Below are positions 8,707 to 18,281 of a stretch of DNA of 64,000 nt, piece by piece. The notes beneath the pieces were generated by a model. It had not been told where the DNA came from. It ran no database searches and worked only from the letters and a program-made list of their open reading frames with translations. The stretch is from positions 3,289,501-3,353,500 of the forward strand of contig NZ_JALJWF010000001.1 of the NCBI RefSeq assembly GCF_024168645.1, given 5' to 3'. The DNA comes from Pseudomonas sp. GGS8. Its GTDB lineage: Bacteria; Pseudomonadota; Gammaproteobacteria; Pseudomonadales; Pseudomonadaceae. How positions within the stretch are numbered: the stretch's first letter is position 1; every line of letters starts with the position of its first letter. A program made the translations under genes and the position numbers.

Positions 8707-9801
8707 ATGAGCGACAACCGACAGTGGGCCCGCGAAGCCATCCGGATCATCGAAGCCGACTTTCAGCGCAGCGCCGACACCCACCTGATCCCGTTGCCGC
8801 TGCCGGGGTTGCCGGGCATCGAGTTGTACTTCAAGGATGAGTCGAGCCATCCCACCGGCAGCCTGAAACATCGGTTGGCCCGCTCGTTGTTCCTCTATGC
8901 GTTGTGTAACGGCTGGCTCAAACCCGGTGCACCGGTGATCGAAGCCTCCAGCGGTTCGACGGCGATTTCCGAGGCGTACTTCGCCCGTTTACTGGGGTTG
9001 CCGTTCATTGCGGTGATGCCTGCGAGCACGTCCAAGGAAAAAATCGCGCAAATCGCTTTCTACGGTGGCAAGAGCCATCTGGTGGACGATCCGACGCAGA
9101 TTTACGCTGAATCCGAACGCCTGGCTCACGAACATGACGGGCATTTCATCGACCAGTTCACCTACGCCGAACGCGCCACCGACTGGCGAGCGAACAACAA
9201 CATCGCCGAATCGATCTTCCAGCAGATGCGCTTCGAGCAGCACCCGGAACCGAGCTGGCTGATTTCCAGCCCTGGCACTGGCGGTACCACCGCGACGCTG
9301 GGTCGTTACGTGCGCTATCGCCAGCATTGCACTCGAGTGCTGTGTGCCGATGCCGAGCGTTCGGTGTTCTTCGATTACTACAAGACCGGCGACGCCAGTC
9401 TGCGCCTGGATCATGGTTCACGGATTGAAGGCATTGGCCGGCCGCGGGTGGAAGCGTCGTTCCTGCCTAAAGTGATCGATGCGATGGTCAAAGTGCCGGA
9501 CGCGCTGTCGCTGGCGGCCATGCATTATCTGGCTCAGCGTTTGGGGCGACGGGTTGGCGGATCGAGCGGGACCAACCTGATCGGCGCCTTGATGGCGGCC
9601 CAGCAGATGGTGGCGGCGGGGGAGTCGGGGTCGATCGTGGCGATTCTGTGCGATGGCGGCGAGCGCTATGCCGACACCTATTACGATCAAGTCTGGCTCA
9701 AGGCCCAGGGGTATGAGTTGAGTGGTTTGATGGATGCCGTGGCGGCCAGCGTCGAACGCGGAGAGCCGCTGCCGGCCAGCGTGTTGCGCGCAAATATCTG
9801 A
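8707..9801 (+). CDS. PLP-dependent cysteine synthase-fold enzyme (Cds1-like)
   Basis: 364 residues, fold-type II PLP enzyme. The Schiff-base Lys is in [10 protein letters not shown] (about residue 55), the substrate loop is [13 protein letters not shown], and the phosphate loop is [14 protein letters not shown]. It differs from CysK/CysM in length and in the C-terminal [12 protein letters not shown] block, and resembles the Cds1-type cysteine desulfhydrases (L-cysteine to pyruvate, H2S and ammonia). The exact reaction is inferred, not shown. Transcribed divergently from nhaA. Confidence 0.8.
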   Translation: MSDNRQWAREAIRIIEADFQRSADTHLIPLPLPGLPGIELYFKDESSHPTGSLKHRLARSLFLYALCNGWLKPGAPVIEASSGSTAISEAYFARLLGLPFIAVMPASTSKEKIAQIAFYGGKSHLVDDPTQIYAESERLAHEHDGHFIDQFTYAERATDWRANNNIAESIFQQMRFEQHPEPSWLISSPGTGGTTATLGRYVRYRQHCTRVLCADAERSVFFDYYKTGDASLRLDHGSRIEGIGRPRVEASFLPKVIDAMVKVPDALSLAAMHYLAQRLGRRVGGSSGTNLIGALMAAQQMVAAGESGSIVAILCDGGERYADTYYDQVWLKAQGYELSGLMDAVAASVERGEPLPASVLRANI

Positions 9802-9825
9802 GATATCTCAGACGCTGAAGACTCT

Positions 9826-9932
9826 TGTGGGAGCCGGCGGTGCGACGATCCGACTTGCCCGTGATGGCGGATTCAAATTCAACAGAGATGTTGACTGAAG
9901 CACCGCTATCGCGGGCAAGCCCGCTCCCACAG
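9826..9932. repeat. REP doublet with an insertion in one arm
   Basis: The right arm is an intact element of the GCGGGCAAGCCCGCTCCCAC class. The left arm begins GTGGGAGC but is interrupted by a 19-base segment (9836-9854) whose reverse complement recurs, with one mismatch, inside the REP at 44373-44391. Confidence 0.8.
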
Positions 9933-9960
9933 GTTATGTGTTGTTTCGGTGATTTGTGTA

Positions 9961-11574
9961 TCAGGCCTCGAGGCCAAGGATGTCTCGGGCCACCGCTTCA
10001 GCAATCCGGATCCCGTCGACGCCCGCCGACAGAATCCCGCCCGCGTAACCCGCGCCTTCACCGGCCGGGAACAAGCCCTTCACGTTCAGGCTCTGCATCG
10101 ACTCGTTACGGGTAATCCGCAGTGGCGATGAGGTGCGCGTCTCGATCCCGGTCAACACCGCGTCGTGTAGCGAGTAGCCACGAATCTGCTTCTCGAACGC
10201 CGGCAAGGCTTCGCGAATCGCTTCAATGGCGAACGCCGGCAGGGCCAGGGCCAAATCACCCAAGGCAACGCCCGGTTTGTAGGACGGCTCAACGCTGCCC
10301 AATGCGGTCGACGGTTTGCCGGCAATGAAGTCGCCGACCAGTTGCGCCGGTGCTTCGTAGTTGCTGCCGCCCAGCACAAAGGCGTGGGATTCCAGGCGTT
10401 CCTGCAATTCGATGCCGGCCAGCGGGCCGCCCGGGTAATCGACTTCCGGGGTGATGCCGACGACGATCCCGGAGTTGGCGTTGCGTTCGTTACGCGAGTA
10501 TTGGCTCATGCCGTTGGTGACCACGCGGTTCGGCTCGGAGGTCGCCGCCACCACGGTGCCGCCCGGGCACATGCAGAAGCTGTAGACCGAACGACCGTTC
10601 TTGGCGTGGTGCACCAGTTTGTAGTCGGCAGCGCCGAGTTTCGGGTGGCCGGCGTATTTACCCAGGCGCGCGCGGTCGATCAGCGACTGCGGGTGTTCGA
10701 TGCGGAAACCCACCGAGAACGGCTTGGCTTCCATGTACACGCCACGGCCGTGAAGCATGCGGAAGGTGTCCCGCGCACTGTGGCCGAGGGCCAGAATCAC
10801 GTGCTTCGAATGGATCTGTTCGCCGCCATCGAGTTCGACGCCAACCAGTTGGCCGTCGTCGATCAGCACATCGGTCACCCGCTGCTGGAAGCGCACTTCG
10901 CCGCCCAGGGCGCGAATTTGCTCACGCATGTTTTCCACCACACCGGTCAGACGGAACGTCCCGATGTGCGGCTTGCTGACGTAGAGGATTTCTTCCGGCG
11001 CACCGGCCTTGACGAATTCGTGCAGCACCTTGCGACCGAGGAATTTCGGGTCCTTGATCTGGCTGTAGAGCTTGCCGTCGGAGAACGTCCCCGCGCCACC
11101 TTCACCGAACTGCACGTTGGATTCGGGGTTGAGCACACTTTTACGCCATAGGCCCCAAGTGTCCTTGGTGCGCTGGCGCACTTCGGTGCCGCGTTCGAGG
11201 ATGATCGGATTGAAACCCATCTGCGCCAGCAGCAGGCCGGCGAAGATCCCGCACGGGCCGAAACCGACCACGATCGGACGCTGGCTCAGGTCCGCCGGGG
11301 CCCGGCCGACCACTTTGTAGCTGACATCCGGCGCCACGTTGACGTTACGGTCATCGGCGAACGTGCGCAGCACCGCCGCCTCATCGCGAACGTTGAGGTC
11401 GATGGTGTAGATGAAACACAGTTCGGAGGACTTTTTGCGCGCATCGTAGCTGCGCTTGAACAAGGTGAAATCGAGCAGGTCATCACTGGCGATGCCCAGG
11501 CGCTGCACGATGGCAGGGCGCAGGTCTTCTTCGGGATGGTCGATCGGCAACTTGAGTTCGGTGATTCGTAACAT
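9961..11574 (-). CDS. FAD-dependent oxidoreductase of unknown substrate
   Basis: 537 residues. An N-terminal domain of about 95 residues precedes a Rossmann FAD site (VVGFGPCGIFAGLLLAQMG, about residue 100). Further typical blocks are FGEGGAGTFSDGKLYSQIKD, CPGGTVVAATSE and the C-terminal FPAGEGAGYAGGILSAGVDGIRIAEAV. This arrangement is that of the widespread uncharacterised NAD(P)/FAD-dependent dehydrogenase family (COG2509-type). No membrane segment. It lies alone, with the lipoprotein gene 95 bases upstream on the same strand. Confidence 0.85.
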   Translation of the reverse strand: MLRITELKLPIDHPEEDLRPAIVQRLGIASDDLLDFTLFKRSYDARKKSSELCFIYTIDLNVRDEAAVLRTFADDRNVNVAPDVSYKVVGRAPADLSQRPIVVGFGPCGIFAGLLLAQMGFNPIILERGTEVRQRTKDTWGLWRKSVLNPESNVQFGEGGAGTFSDGKLYSQIKDPKFLGRKVLHEFVKAGAPEEILYVSKPHIGTFRLTGVVENMREQIRALGGEVRFQQRVTDVLIDDGQLVGVELDGGEQIHSKHVILALGHSARDTFRMLHGRGVYMEAKPFSVGFRIEHPQSLIDRARLGKYAGHPKLGAADYKLVHHAKNGRSVYSFCMCPGGTVVAATSEPNRVVTNGMSQYSRNERNANSGIVVGITPEVDYPGGPLAGIELQERLESHAFVLGGSNYEAPAQLVGDFIAGKPSTALGSVEPSYKPGVALGDLALALPAFAIEAIREALPAFEKQIRGYSLHDAVLTGIETRTSSPLRITRNESMQSLNVKGLFPAGEGAGYAGGILSAGVDGIRIAEAVARDILGLEA

Positions 11575-11669
11575 GACGGGATCCGGTTCGCGGGGCGCAC
11601 AACTGCGCCAGGGCGTTTGAAGCCCGCGATTATAAGCCTCAAAGGATGATTCCAGTGAGGATAAAACGA

Positions 11670-12335
11670 TCAGTCGTTACGCGATCCGCCGAAATACCCG
11701 CAGCCGCGTTGCACCTGGCCGTCGATACGCAGCTCGGCGCTCATGTGCTGCACGCTGCCGGTGCTGCTGTCGACACAACGTTGCGGCGCGACCCAGAGTT
11801 CGATGCGTTGATTATTGGCTTCGGTGCTGAGGTTGAAGCGACCATCGCCCAGTTGTTCTTCAACGTACGGCAGGGCCAGGGGCGGCTGACCGGCGCGGTC
11901 GATGACCATGCCCTTGCCGCTGACTTTGACGTTCCACTCGGGGCCATGGCCGGTGGCGCGCAGGATCAGCTGTTTGAAATTGGGATCGTCGCATGCGGTG
12001 CCCGAGCGCTCGACGCGGTACAACTGCGTAAGGTCGAGCTGGCTGTCAGCGCCACTGGCAACGATCCGACCGCGCACGTCGGCGAACAGCTTGCCTTGAT
12101 CATCGGCGAGGGTCGCGGCCTCTTGCAGGATGCTGCTACCACCAGTGTCATTGACCACATAGCTGCGTAGCTCATTACACGGCTGGAACAGCAGCTTGCC
12201 GTTTGCCGCCGTCAATTGGCCCTGCATGCGGGTCTGGCCCACATGGGAAGCACTTTGCCGTGGGCCATCAAGCAACTGGCAGGCGGCGAACAACGGAAGC
12301 AGGGCAACAAGCACTAAGGAACGGGCAACACGCAT
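11670..12335 (-). CDS. Putative lipoprotein, COG3650-like
   Basis: 221 residues. Starting at the ATG at 12335, with AGGAGA eight bases upstream, gives a lipoprotein signal with lipobox LFAAC; the in-frame TTG at 12353 adds six residues and lacks that spacing. The mature part resembles periplasmic proteins of the COG3650 type (LLFQPCNELRSYVV, LYRVERSGTACDDPNF, and the end block AELRIDGQVQRGCGYFGG). Conserved Cys pairs suggest disulfides. Function unknown. Confidence 0.8.
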   Translation of the reverse strand: MRVARSLVLVALLPLFAACQLLDGPRQSASHVGQTRMQGQLTAANGKLLFQPCNELRSYVVNDTGGSSILQEAATLADDQGKLFADVRGRIVASGADSQLDLTQLYRVERSGTACDDPNFKQLILRATGHGPEWNVKVSGKGMVIDRAGQPPLALPYVEEQLGDGRFNLSTEANNQRIELWVAPQRCVDSSTGSVQHMSAELRIDGQVQRGCGYFGGSRND

Positions 12336-12428
12336 CTTTGAGTCTCCTGACAAGTGCCGCCACGTTACTCAGCCTGACTGTTCATCACAACCCTGCAATG
12401 TTCTCGCTTTCCTGTGGGCGAGTTTGGT

Positions 12429-13028
12429 TTAGCCGACGCGGTAGGTCTGGCCGGTCTGCAAGCCTTCCACGCTTTTGGCGTAGGCCAGCGCCACGTCGGC
12501 GGCGGGAACCGGTTTGAAACCACGGAAGTACGGCGCATAGCTGCCCATGGCTTCGACCAGCACGTTCGGGCTGACCGAGTTGATACGCAGGCCGCGTGGC
12601 AGTTCGATCGCCGCCGCACGGACGAAGGCGTCCAGGGCGCCGTTGACCAGGGACGCGGAGCTGCCGGTACGAATCGGATCGTGGCTGAGGATGCCGGTGG
12701 TGAAGGTGAATGACGCACCGTCATTGGCGAATTCCCGGCCGATCAGCAGCAGGTTGACCTGACCCATCAGCTTGTCCCGCAAGCCGAGTTCGAAGTCTTG
12801 TGCGGTCATGGTGGCCAACGGCACGAAGTTGACGCTGCCAGCGGCGCAGATCAGTGCATCGAAGTTGCCGGTCTGTTCGAACAGTTTGCGGATCGAGGCG
12901 CAGTCACTGATGTCGACCTGGAAATCACCGCTTTTACGGCCGATACGGATGATTTTGTGGCGCTGGGACAGTTCATAGTCAATGGCCGAACCGACGGTGC
13001 CGGAGGCGCCAATCAACAGAATTTTCAT
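12429..13028 (-). CDS. Short-chain dehydrogenase/reductase
   Basis: 199 residues, a short SDR. The cofactor loop GASGTVGSAI opens the protein, and CAAGSVNF replaces the usual NNAG. The usual YxxxK signature is not evident: the aligned stretch reads SSASLVNGALDAFVRAAAIE, so the catalytic Tyr/Lys pair appears absent or altered. AGGAAC precedes the ATG at 13028. The gene is divergent from a LysR regulator 106 bases away, which probably controls it. Substrate unknown. Confidence 0.82.
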   Translation of the reverse strand: MKILLIGASGTVGSAIDYELSQRHKIIRIGRKSGDFQVDISDCASIRKLFEQTGNFDALICAAGSVNFVPLATMTAQDFELGLRDKLMGQVNLLLIGREFANDGASFTFTTGILSHDPIRTGSSASLVNGALDAFVRAAAIELPRGLRINSVSPNVLVEAMGSYAPYFRGFKPVPAADVALAYAKSVEGLQTGQTYRVG

Positions 13029-13134
13029 CGTGCAGTTCCTCAAATGGGTTGGATTTAAAGTTAAGTCTAGTGTGGTTTTTTTTATTAATAAGCGCGCTAA
13101 TGGGCAACCTTTGGTTTTCAAATGGAAACAATCC

Positions 13135-14049
13135 ATGAGCGAAATGGACGATCTGGCGGCGTTCGCGGTATTGATCGAGGCGGGCAGTTTCACCCTGGCC
13201 GCCCAGCAACTGGGTTGCAGCAAGGGCCAACTCTCCAAGCGCATCAGCCTGCTGGAAACGCGCTTTGGCGTGGTGTTGCTGCAGCGCACCACGCGTCGCT
13301 TGAGCCTGACGGCAGCGGGTGCGGCGCTGTTGCCGCAAGCCCAGGCGCTGGTGGTTCAAGTCGAGCGGGCGCGTCAGGCGTTGGCGCGGCTCAAAGACGA
13401 CATGGCCGGCCCGGTGCGGATGACGGTTCCGGTTTCATTGGGGGAAACGTTCTTTGATGGCGCACTGTTGGAGTTTTCCCGGCAGTACCCCGAGGTGCAG
13501 ATCGAGCTGGAGCTCAACAACCACTATCGCGACTTGTCCCGGGATGGTTTCGATCTGGCGATCCGCTCGGAAGTGGCCAACGACGAACGCCTGGTCGCCC
13601 GACCGCTGCTGGCCTGGCATGAGATGACTTGCGCTAGCCCCGCGTATCTGGAGCGATTCGGTGAGCCGCTGACGCCTCAGGCCTTGGCCGAACACCGCTG
13701 CCTGCTCAACAGCCATTACAGCGGTCGCGAGGAATGGCTTTATCACCAACAGCACGAGTTAACGCGGGTGCGAGTGTCGGGGCCGTTCGCCAGCAACCAT
13801 TACAACCTCTTGAAGAAAGCTGCATTGACCGGTGCGGGCATTGCGCGTTTACCGTCCTATCTGTTGCAAGAGGAATTGGCCGACGGACGTTTACGCTGGC
13901 TTCTGCGCGATTATCAGACCCGCAGCATGCCGATGTATTTGGTGCATCCGTATCAGGGCGGGCTGCCCAAGCGTACCCAAGTGCTGGCGGATTATTTGAT
14001 CGGCTGGTTCAAGCGCAGTGGTGAGGCGTTGGATCGGCTTCAACGATAA
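13135..14049 (+). CDS. LysR-family transcriptional regulator
   Basis: 304 residues. N-terminal winged helix (MDDLAAFAVLIEAGSFTLAA, QLSKRISLLETRFGVVLLQR) followed by a LysR substrate-binding domain. The start is placed at the ATG at 13135, which gives the standard short LTTR N-terminus; upstream in-frame codons would add 51 residues with no family resemblance. Divergent orientation to the SDR gene suggests it regulates that gene, and the shared 106-base gap should hold the operator. Ligand unknown. Confidence 0.92.
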   Translation: MSEMDDLAAFAVLIEAGSFTLAAQQLGCSKGQLSKRISLLETRFGVVLLQRTTRRLSLTAAGAALLPQAQALVVQVERARQALARLKDDMAGPVRMTVPVSLGETFFDGALLEFSRQYPEVQIELELNNHYRDLSRDGFDLAIRSEVANDERLVARPLLAWHEMTCASPAYLERFGEPLTPQALAEHRCLLNSHYSGREEWLYHQQHELTRVRVSGPFASNHYNLLKKAALTGAGIARLPSYLLQEELADGRLRWLLRDYQTRSMPMYLVHPYQGGLPKRTQVLADYLIGWFKRSGEALDRLQR

Positions 14050-14090
14050 TGTCTCACCACACAACCTTTATGGGAGTTCCGAGGTTGGTA

Positions 14091-14576
14091 TCAGCGGGCG
14101 TAACGCCGGGCAATCAGGTGATCGATCGACAACTTGCCAGGTCCAGTCGCCATCAAGTACAACAACACCGCCGCCCAGGTGCCGTGGGTCGGATACGCAT
14201 CGGGGTACACGAACAGTTGAATGGTCAGGGTCATGCCCAGCAGCGCCAGGGCCGAAAAGCGCGTGGCGAAGCCGATCAGGATCAGTATCGGAAAGAAATG
14301 CTCGGCGAAGGCCGCCAGGTGCGCCGCCAGTTCCGGGGAAAGTAACGGCAGGTGATACTCGCTCTGGAACAACGGGATGGTCGAGTCCGCCAGCCTTGGT
14401 ACGCCGAGTTCAAAGGTGCCGTCGATCAAGTCGATGGCCAGGCCTTCCACCTTGGTCTGCCCGGATTTCCAGAACACCGCGGCAATGGAAAAACGCGCGA
14501 TAAAGGCGATCAGGCTGTGGGGGATTTTTTCCAGCAGCGCGATGGCGCGGGCGATGGGGTTGTGCTGAATATTCAT
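14091..14576 (-). CDS. DoxX-family membrane protein (bufferin operon)
   Basis: 161 residues with four membrane segments; conserved blocks FIARFSIAAVFWKSGQTKV, LLSPELAAHLAAFAEHFFPILILIGFATRFSALAL and GPGKLSIDHLI fit DoxX/DUF417-type inner-membrane proteins. It is the last gene of a tightly packed four-gene operon and overlaps the DUF2063 gene by four bases. In such operons DoxX is a usual partner of BufA-BufB-BufC; a redox or membrane role is inferred only. Confidence 0.88.
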   Translation of the reverse strand: MNIQHNPIARAIALLEKIPHSLIAFIARFSIAAVFWKSGQTKVEGLAIDLIDGTFELGVPRLADSTIPLFQSEYHLPLLSPELAAHLAAFAEHFFPILILIGFATRFSALALLGMTLTIQLFVYPDAYPTHGTWAAVLLYLMATGPGKLSIDHLIARRYAR

Positions 14577-15334
14577 GGCGATACCTGGTTGTGGCGTAAA
14601 TGAGTGATGGCGTTGTGGCTGATCAGCAGTGCCAGGGTTTGGCTGAGATCGAAGGCCGGGGCGCTTTCCAACGCTTGGCTCAGGGGTTGGCCGAGTCGCA
14701 GGTTCTGAATGAATGTGCTGGCGCCGTGGTCGATGGCGAAAACCTCGACCTCCAGTGCGTTGCGCAACACCAGCGCGTTTTGCCCGTGGCCGAGGTCGAT
14801 CCCGGCCAGCGTTGCGTCACGCTGATGAGCCGCCCAGATCGCGACCACGGGGCGGGCTGAAGTCAGCAGATTCAAGGAGGGGTGAAGCCCGACCGTCAGT
14901 TCGTTCAGCACCTGCGGGTCTGACAGCACGGCGGCGATGTGCTCATGGCTCAAAGGCTGCGCATCAGCGGCGTGATAGGCCTGAACGCGCAAGCGCTCCA
15001 GCCGCGCCACATCGGCCAGATAAGGCACGCTGGCTGCCGGTTCAAAACTGTCGATGAAGTCGGCGAAGTCCTTGCCGTAGTCGTTGATGAGAGGGCTTTG
15101 TGGCGGGCAACTCTGTACATACAGCCGCGCCATCACCCGGAAAAACTCATCACCGACCAACTGCACAACCACCGGATAACTGTTGACCAAGGCGTCGATC
15201 AGCGAGCTCTGCACATTGTTGCGATACACCGCAAAACGGCTGGCCGGATCGGCGCCGTTGGCACTGCACACACCCTCGGGGCAGGGCTGTTGCGGATCGA
15301 GCAGGGCGGCGGTAAACGCGGCTTGAGTGCTCAT
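14573..15334 (-). CDS. bufC: DUF2063 DNA-binding-like protein, MNIO partner
   Basis: 253 residues. The N-terminal half is a DUF2063 domain ([66 protein letters not shown]), which in studied MNIO systems acts as the precursor-binding partner of the MNIO enzyme rather than as a DNA-binding protein. It overlaps the MNIO gene by four bases and the DoxX gene by four, indicating translational coupling. Symbol follows the buf nomenclature by gene content. Confidence 0.88.
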   Translation of the reverse strand: MSTQAAFTAALLDPQQPCPEGVCSANGADPASRFAVYRNNVQSSLIDALVNSYPVVVQLVGDEFFRVMARLYVQSCPPQSPLINDYGKDFADFIDSFEPAASVPYLADVARLERLRVQAYHAADAQPLSHEHIAAVLSDPQVLNELTVGLHPSLNLLTSARPVVAIWAAHQRDATLAGIDLGHGQNALVLRNALEVEVFAIDHGASTFIQNLRLGQPLSQALESAPAFDLSQTLALLISHNAITHLRHNQVSP

Positions 15335-16194
15335 GGCCGGCTCCCGGCGCGGTGCAGCAACTCATCGGCATGCCGGGCTTCGGCGTGCAGCACGCTGAAG
15401 GCCGGTAACCGGTTGTCGCGTTCGATCAACGTGGCGATCGGACCGACCCGCTCCAGCACCCGTGAGTACAGCGTCCACACCGCGTTATCGACGGGCGCAC
15501 CGTGATCGTCGATCAGCAGACGGTCACCGAGGCTGTCGGTGTCTTCGGCAAACCCCGCCAGATGAATCTCTCCCACGGCCTGCAGCGGCAGGGCGTCGAT
15601 GTAGGCCAGCGGATCTTTTTGGTGGTTGATGCAGGAAACGTAAACGTTGTTGACGTCCAGCAGCAGGCCGCAGCCGGTGCGGTGAATGACTTCACTGATG
15701 AAGTCGGCTTCATCGATTGTCGAGTGCTGGAACGCCAGGTATGTCGCCGGGTTTTCCAGCAGCATCGGGCGTTTGAGGGTGTTCTGCACCTGATCGATGT
15801 GCTCGCAGACGCGGTTCAGTGTCGGCGCATCGTAGGCCAGGGGCAGCAGGTCATTGAGAAACACCGGGCCATGGCTGGACCAGGCCAGGTGTTCGGAAAA
15901 GGAGTGGGGTTGATAGCGCTCGATCAGCGCGGCGAGCCTTTGCAGGTGCTGACCATCCAGCGGACCTTCGGCACCGATGGACAGGCCAACGCCGTGCAGC
16001 GACAGCGGATACAGCTCGCGGATCAACCCCAGAAAATGATGAAACGGGCCGCCGGCCACCATGTAGTTTTCGGCGTGGACTTCGAAGAAACCGATGTCCG
16101 GTTGTGCACCGAGCACTTCACGAAAGTGCTCGGTCTTGAGCCCCAGCCCGGAGCGGGGCGGGAGCCCGGAGAATGAATGGTTCATGGTCGACAC
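15331..16194 (-). CDS. bufB: MNIO-family (DUF692) oxidative maturase
   Basis: 287 residues, full-length DUF692 TIM barrel. Multinuclear non-heme iron oxidase expected to modify cysteines of the DUF2282 peptide encoded 16 bases upstream. Metal-ligand regions are visible: [61 protein letters not shown] and TLIERD. All the usual His/Glu/Asp/Asn positions seem intact, in contrast to the divergent MNIO domain at 52554. Product chemistry is inferred from characterised bufferins. Confidence 0.93.
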   Translation of the reverse strand: MSTMNHSFSGLPPRSGLGLKTEHFREVLGAQPDIGFFEVHAENYMVAGGPFHHFLGLIRELYPLSLHGVGLSIGAEGPLDGQHLQRLAALIERYQPHSFSEHLAWSSHGPVFLNDLLPLAYDAPTLNRVCEHIDQVQNTLKRPMLLENPATYLAFQHSTIDEADFISEVIHRTGCGLLLDVNNVYVSCINHQKDPLAYIDALPLQAVGEIHLAGFAEDTDSLGDRLLIDDHGAPVDNAVWTLYSRVLERVGPIATLIERDNRLPAFSVLHAEARHADELLHRAGSRP

Positions 16195-16210
16195 TCAGGC
16201 TGGGGGCTGA

Positions 16211-16516
16211 TTACGACTTGGCTTTGTAGGCTTCCATCTGGCCGAAACCGGTTGGCGAAGTCTTGCTCTCGGTGGTCATGCAGGTGCCTTTCGGGACGAG
16301 TTTCCAGGCATTGGCCTGGTGATCCATTTTGGCGGTGCCGGCGCAAGTGGTGCCAGCGCCTGCGGCGCAATCGTTATGACCTTTCATGGCCACGCCGAAG
16401 CATTTTTCCATGTTGGCGTCAGCGGCATGGGCCGTGGAGACCGCGGCGATGCTCAAGGCAGAGCCAAGGGCCAGAACCAGGGCGGTGGCGGACAGGGTGC
16501 GGGTGGTAGCAGTCAT
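16211..16516 (-). CDS. bufA: DUF2282 secreted peptide precursor (bufferin-like)
   Basis: 101 residues. The start at 16516 has GGAGAAACATC ahead of it; the upstream in-frame codons add 11 residues and are unlikely. A Sec signal peptide (ends near STAHA/A) precedes a mature region of about 70 residues with four Cys: EKCFG, NDCAAG, TTCAG and GTCMT. This spacing is the DUF2282 signature. In bufferins such Cys are modified by the MNIO enzyme and the peptide binds copper in the periplasm; here that is inferred from the family and the operon. Confidence 0.92.
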   Translation of the reverse strand: MTATTRTLSATALVLALGSALSIAAVSTAHAADANMEKCFGVAMKGHNDCAAGAGTTCAGTAKMDHQANAWKLVPKGTCMTTESKTSPTGFGQMEAYKAKS

Positions 16517-16644
16517 GATGTTTCTCCGAAATTGAGCTTGGTTTGGCAAGCGTTTGTGCTTGCTTACCGCTCTAGAGAAACGACAGGGTGAGGCGTTACA
16601 GCTGACTGCAAATTTTTTTAAAAATCCTCAAAACACCATTCCTT

Positions 16645-16733
16645 GTGGGAGCGAGCCTGCTCGCGATAACGGTGTGACATTCAGCGTTGATGCTGGCTGA
16701 CACTGCGCTATCGCGAGCAGGCTCGCTCCCACG
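16645..16733. repeat. REP doublet (GTGGGAGCGAGCCTGCTCGC class)
   Basis: Two inverted arms GTGGGAGCGAGCCTGCTCGC separated by about 45 bases, in the gap between livF and the bufferin operon promoter region. It is a different sequence class from the GCGGGCTTGCCCGC arms elsewhere. Confidence 0.88.
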
Positions 16734-16769
16734 GGGATTTTCATTTGCTGTGGGGTTTGTGCCGGGCAC

Positions 16770-16796
16770 AAAAAAACGGCCCGAAGGCCGTTTTCT
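16770..16796 (-). terminator. Terminator of the bra/liv operon
   Basis: On the minus strand the sequence reads AAAACGGCCTTCGGGCCGTT followed by a T run, 15 bases after the livF stop. Confidence 0.88.
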
Positions 16797-16811
16797 GTTT
16801 ACCGCAAAGAC

Positions 16812-17513
16812 TCAACCACCCAAGTACGCTTCACGCACTTTCGGATCCGTCAGCAACGCCTCCCCAGTGCCGGTCATCACCACTCGACCGTTCTCCAGAA
16901 CGTAGGCACGGTCGGCGATTTTCAGGGCCTGGTTGGCGTTCTGCTCCACCAGGAACACCGTCACGCCATCCTTGCGCAGCTGTTCGATGATGTCGAAGAT
17001 CTGCTGGATAATGATCGGTGCCAGGCCCAGCGATGGCTCGTCGAGCAGCAACAGCTTGGGCTTGCTCATCAGCGCGCGGCCGATGGCGAGCATTTGCTGT
17101 TCGCCGCCGGACATGGTGCCGCCACGTTGGGCAAAGCGTTCTTTCAGGCGTGGGAAAAGTCCGAGAACCTTGTCCATCTGTTCCTGATAATCGCCCTTGT
17201 CGGTGAAGAACCCGCCCATGGCGAGGTTTTCTTCGACGGTCAGACGGGCAAACACCCGACGGCCTTCCGGAACCACGGCGATACTTTTACGCATGATCTG
17301 CGACGAGTCCTGGCCGACGAGCTCTTCGCCCATGTAGCGGATGCTGCCGCTGTGGGCTTGCGGCGAACCGCAGAGGGTCATCAGCAGGGTCGACTTGCCG
17401 GCACCGTTGGCGCCGATCAGGGTCACGATCTCGCCCTGGCGGACTTCGACGTTGACGCTGTGCAGCGCCTGGATCTTGCCGTAGAAGGTGGAAACGTTTT
17501 CGAACTGCAGCAT
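16812..17513 (-). CDS. braG: Branched-chain amino acid ABC transporter ATPase LivF/BraG
   Basis: 233 residues. Cytoplasmic ATPase of the Leu/Ile/Val (and probably Ala/Thr) importer. Walker A GANGAGKST, signature MSGGEQQMLAIGRALM, Walker B LLLLDEPSLGLAP and switch His in LVEQNANQALKIAD region are visible. Last gene of the operon; it begins directly after the stop of livG with no gap. Confidence 0.96.
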   Translation of the reverse strand: MLQFENVSTFYGKIQALHSVNVEVRQGEIVTLIGANGAGKSTLLMTLCGSPQAHSGSIRYMGEELVGQDSSQIMRKSIAVVPEGRRVFARLTVEENLAMGGFFTDKGDYQEQMDKVLGLFPRLKERFAQRGGTMSGGEQQMLAIGRALMSKPKLLLLDEPSLGLAPIIIQQIFDIIEQLRKDGVTVFLVEQNANQALKIADRAYVLENGRVVMTGTGEALLTDPKVREAYLGG

Positions 17514-18281
17514 TTACGCTTCCCCCAGGTAGGCTTTGATCACTTCAGGATTGTCGCGGATCTGCTCCGGCGTGCCGTTGGCCAGCGGTGTGCCCTGGTT
17601 GATCACGAAGATGTGGTCGGAAATGCTCATGACCAGTTTCATGTCGTGTTCGATCAACAGCACCGTCACGTTATGCTCTTCACGCAGAGTGCCGATCAGC
17701 GCCTTGAGGTCCTCGGTTTCCCGCGGGTTGAGGCCGGCGGCCGGTTCGTCGAGCATGAGGATCCGCGGGCGGGTCATCATGCAGCGAGCGATTTCCAGGC
17801 GACGTTGCTGACCATAGGCCAGGGTGCCGGCCGGGCGGTTGGCGAACTCCTTGAGGTTGACCTTTTCCAGCCAGTACTCGGCGTATTCCATGGCCTCGCG
17901 TTCGCTTCGGCGGAACGACGGGGTCTTGAACAGGCCGGCCAGGAAGTTGGTGTTCAGGTGACGGTGTTGCGCGATCAAGAGGTTTTCGACCGCCGTCATT
18001 TCCTTGAACAGCCGTACGTTCTGGAAGGTCCGCACCACGCCTTTGAGGGCAATCTTGTGGCCCGGCAGGCCCTGGATCTGCTCGCCGTCCAGCACGATGG
18101 TGCCGGCGGTTGGCTGGTAGAAACCGGTCAGGCAGTTGAATACAGTGGTCTTGCCGGCACCGTTGGGGCCGATCATCGATACCACTTGTTTCTCTTTGAC
18201 ACTCAGGGCCACGCTGTTGACCGCCAGCAGGCCGCCGAAGCGCATGCTCAGGTCAGTGACTTTCAGGATCTCACGGCTCAT
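17514..18281 (-). CDS. braF: Branched-chain amino acid ABC transporter ATPase LivG/BraF
   Basis: 255 residues. Walker [10 protein letters not shown], the degenerate signature [15 protein letters not shown] typical of LivG, Walker [14 protein letters not shown], and [19 protein letters not shown]. Pairs with LivF as an ATPase heterodimer. It overlaps livM by four bases. Confidence 0.96.
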   Translation of the reverse strand: MSREILKVTDLSMRFGGLLAVNSVALSVKEKQVVSMIGPNGAGKTTVFNCLTGFYQPTAGTIVLDGEQIQGLPGHKIALKGVVRTFQNVRLFKEMTAVENLLIAQHRHLNTNFLAGLFKTPSFRRSEREAMEYAEYWLEKVNLKEFANRPAGTLAYGQQRRLEIARCMMTRPRILMLDEPAAGLNPRETEDLKALIGTLREEHNVTVLLIEHDMKLVMSISDHIFVINQGTPLANGTPEQIRDNPEVIKAYLGEA

